Source of the DNA: an uncultured Prevotellaceae bacterium
Lineage (GTDB): Bacteria; Bacteroidota; Bacteroidia; Bacteroidales; Muribaculaceae
Direction of reading: 5' to 3'
DNA: 6,637 bases
NCBI GenBank assembly: GCA_937904375.1
Contig: CALDIG010000321.1
Location: 1-6,637 of the forward strand
Of the stretch, positions 5,272 to 6,637 are shown in pieces; position 1 is the stretch's first letter, and the number at the start of each line of letters is the position of its first letter. The notes under the pieces are model-generated. The model made no database searches and was not told the origin of the DNA. It saw only the letters and a program-made list of their open reading frames with translations. A program made the position numbers and the translations under genes.

Positions 5272-6585
5272 ATGAAAATTATTTCAATAAAACATCTTAT
5301 TACTGTAGTAATTGTGGCGGTGGCGGCGCAAGTGGCAAGTGCCAATGTCTATGATGTGAATGGCGACGGGGCGGTCACCGCAGCCGACGTGACGGCTCTC
5401 TACGACCACCTGCTCAATAACGACAACACCTATCTCGCCACCAGCGACGTGGATGGCGACGGTTTCATAACAAGCGCCGACATCACCGCCATCTACGACG
5501 TGCTGCTCAACGGCATGCCTCCAGAGCCACTACCCGAGCTGCTGATGGGCGGCGACATCTCGATGCTCACAAAATATGAGGAGGGCGGAGCAATCTACAA
5601 AGACCGCAACGGCAACACAATAAGCAACGTCCTGTCATTCTTCGGCGAGCAAGACTGGAACGCCATGCGCGTGCGTCTCTTCGTAAACCCCGAGAATGCC
5701 AGCGAGACCGCCAAAAAGGAAGGCGTGGTGCAAGACCTCGCCTACGTGAAAGCGCTGGGCAAGCGCATCAAGGATGCCGGATATGTGCTGGTGCTCGACC
5801 TGCACTACAGCGACACCTGGGCCGACCCGGGAGCGCAGACCGTGCCTGCCGCATGGCAGAATTGCAGCTTTGCCGACCTGCAAGACAGCGTGTATAACTA
5901 CACCAAGCGCGTGATGCAGGAGATGATTGCCGCCGGCGCGCGTCCCGACTTCATACAGCTTGGCAACGAGATCACCGGCGGCATGCTGTGGCCCACAGGA
6001 CAGGTCTATCCCACCGGCGGCGCACCTTCAGGTGGCTCGTGGGAGAACTTCGCAGCCCTGCAGCACAGCGCATCAACCGCCGTGCGTGAGACCAGCCCCA
6101 CCACCAAGATTATCCTCCATGTGGAGATGCACAACTATACTCAGCCGGGAGCCTTCTTCACCAACTGCGAGAGCTATGGCATCGACTATGATGTCATGGG
6201 ACTAAGCTACTACAGTGCCTATCACGGCGACTTCACCTATCTGAATGGAGCTCTCGTGAGGATGGAGGCGGCATCGAGCAAGCCCATCATGATTATGGAG
6301 TGCGGCTACGGTTACGCCTGGGCACTGCCTGGCACCACCAACGACCTTAGCGGCACCTATCCTTACAGCAACGAGGGGCAGAAGAATTTCACCATCAACA
6401 TGATTGCCAAGCTCAAGCAGCACAGCCGCGTCAAGGGACTGTTCTGGTGGTGGCCCGAGGCCAACGAGAACGGCATCAACTGGCAGAACTCTGTCACCAG
6501 CTCATGGTGGAACGGCAGCCTCTTCGACAACCGCGACGGCAAAGCCCAAGACGCACTCTATGAGATGCAGCGGTTCCTGGAATAG
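5272..6585 (+). CDS. Secreted GH53 endo-beta-1,4-galactanase with N-terminal dockerin (437 aa)
   Basis: The predicted reaction is endo-hydrolysis of beta-1,4-galactan side chains of pectin (type I arabinogalactan), outside the cytoplasm. Residues 1-24 are a signal peptide (MKIISIKH, hydrophobic core, ASA before N25). Residues 28-81 form a dockerin-like domain with two calcium loops, DVNGDGAVTAAD (28-39) and DVDGDGFITSAD (59-70), each followed by a TALY/TAIY helix. A short proline linker (PPEPLPE) leads into the GH53 barrel, about 91-437. It opens with GGDISML and continues with MRVRLFVNP, then LHYSDTWADPG (177-187). GNEITGGMLWP carries the acid/base E233, and IMIMECGYG carries the nucleophile E343. 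All the key residues are present and the length suits a complete GH53. The signal peptide fixes the ATG. The gene follows the amylase by 413 non-coding bases, so the two are unlikely to share one operon transcript. Codon use is GC-rich, as in the amylase. The TAG stop begins a tandem repeat. Confidence 0.94.
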   Translation: MKIISIKHLITVVIVAVAAQVASANVYDVNGDGAVTAADVTALYDHLLNNDNTYLATSDVDGDGFITSADITAIYDVLLNGMPPEPLPELLMGGDISMLTKYEEGGAIYKDRNGNTISNVLSFFGEQDWNAMRVRLFVNPENASETAKKEGVVQDLAYVKALGKRIKDAGYVLVLDLHYSDTWADPGAQTVPAAWQNCSFADLQDSVYNYTKRVMQEMIAAGARPDFIQLGNEITGGMLWPTGQVYPTGGAPSGGSWENFAALQHSASTAVRETSPTTKIILHVEMHNYTQPGAFFTNCESYGIDYDVMGLSYYSAYHGDFTYLNGALVRMEAASSKPIMIMECGYGYAWALPGTTNDLSGTYPYSNEGQKNFTINMIAKLKQHSRVKGLFWWWPEANENGINWQNSVTSSWWNGSLFDNRDGKAQDALYEMQRFLE

Positions 6586-6622
6586 GAGTGGCTAAGAGTG
6601 ACTAGGAGTGACTAGGAGTGGA
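6583..6622 (+). repeat. Four-copy 10-bp tandem repeat starting at the galactanase stop codon
   Basis: The units are TAGGAGTGGC, TAAGAGTGAC, TAGGAGTGAC and TAGGAGTGGA, each 10 bases, with consensus TARGAGTGRM. The first three bases of the array are the TAG stop of the galactanase gene. A fifth unit may start at 6623 (TA), where the adapter sequence takes over, so the true repeat number is unknown. Confidence 0.85.
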
Positions 6623-6624
6623 TA

Positions 6625-6637
6625 AGATCGGAAGAGC
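6625..6637 (+). other. Illumina TruSeq adapter core at the contig end (artefact)
   Basis: The last 13 bases, AGATCGGAAGAGC, equal the common start of the Illumina TruSeq read-1 and read-2 adapters. The window stops exactly where those two adapters diverge. These bases are almost certainly untrimmed adapter and not genomic DNA. Confidence 0.95.

Noticed and set aside
138..6585. A canonical polysaccharide utilisation locus
   Set aside because: There is no SusC/SusD pair, surface lipoprotein, hybrid two-component system or SusR/LacI regulator. The genes are separated by terminators and repeats, so shared control is not supported.

Overview
This window looks like a contig from a Bacteroidales bacterium, probably a gut or rumen Prevotellaceae or Muribaculaceae relative; this placement is inference. 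The evidence is the lack of Shine-Dalgarno sites before the genes, a Bacteroidetes-type -7 box (TATATTTG), secreted glycoside hydrolases carrying DVNGDG-type dockerin repeats, and a Bacteroidetes-style REP-associated transposase. All four protein genes read on the + strand. The contig starts inside a tRNA and ends in the Illumina adapter core, so both edges are assembly limits and not biological boundaries.

Layout: (1) 1-96 holds the 3' part of a tRNA-Leu(TAA) and its intrinsic terminator. (2) 138-1457 encodes a complete 12-helix MFS sugar transporter of the SLC45/GPH (sucrose/maltose symporter) type, closed by a strong terminator at 1474-1506. (3) 1514-2581 is a REP/RAYT unit: a HUH/Y1 transposase gene framed by two inverted hairpin repeats that match at 23 of 24 bases. 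The transposase has about 130 extra C-terminal residues resembling a DprA/SLOG-type Rossmann fold. (4) 2614-4858 carries a promoter and a secreted five-part GH13 alpha-amylase (catalytic barrel, beta domain C, CHB_HEX_C-like module, CBM26-like module, C-terminal dockerin). (5) 4859-5271 is a 413-bp non-coding interval built almost entirely of nested inverted repeats: a foldback of about 330 bp, an inner perfect 14-bp inverted repeat, a REP-like module with two perfect GCATGC-centred palindromes, and a 9-bp-periodic CTAG array that folds as a terminator 11 bases before the next start codon. (6) 5272-6585 encodes a secreted GH53 endo-beta-1,4-galactanase with an N-terminal dockerin. (7) 6583-6622 is a 10-bp tandem repeat, and 6625-6637 is adapter sequence.

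Together the two hydrolases suggest extracellular attack on starch and on pectic (arabino)galactan. Both carry nearly the same dockerin type, at opposite ends, which hints at a common anchoring or assembly partner not seen here. The MFS transporter could import malto-oligosaccharides released by the amylase. However, it lies in its own terminated unit, has very different codon use, and is separated from the amylase by a mobile element, so that link is weak. No SusC/SusD pair or regulator is present, so this is not a visible canonical polysaccharide utilisation locus.
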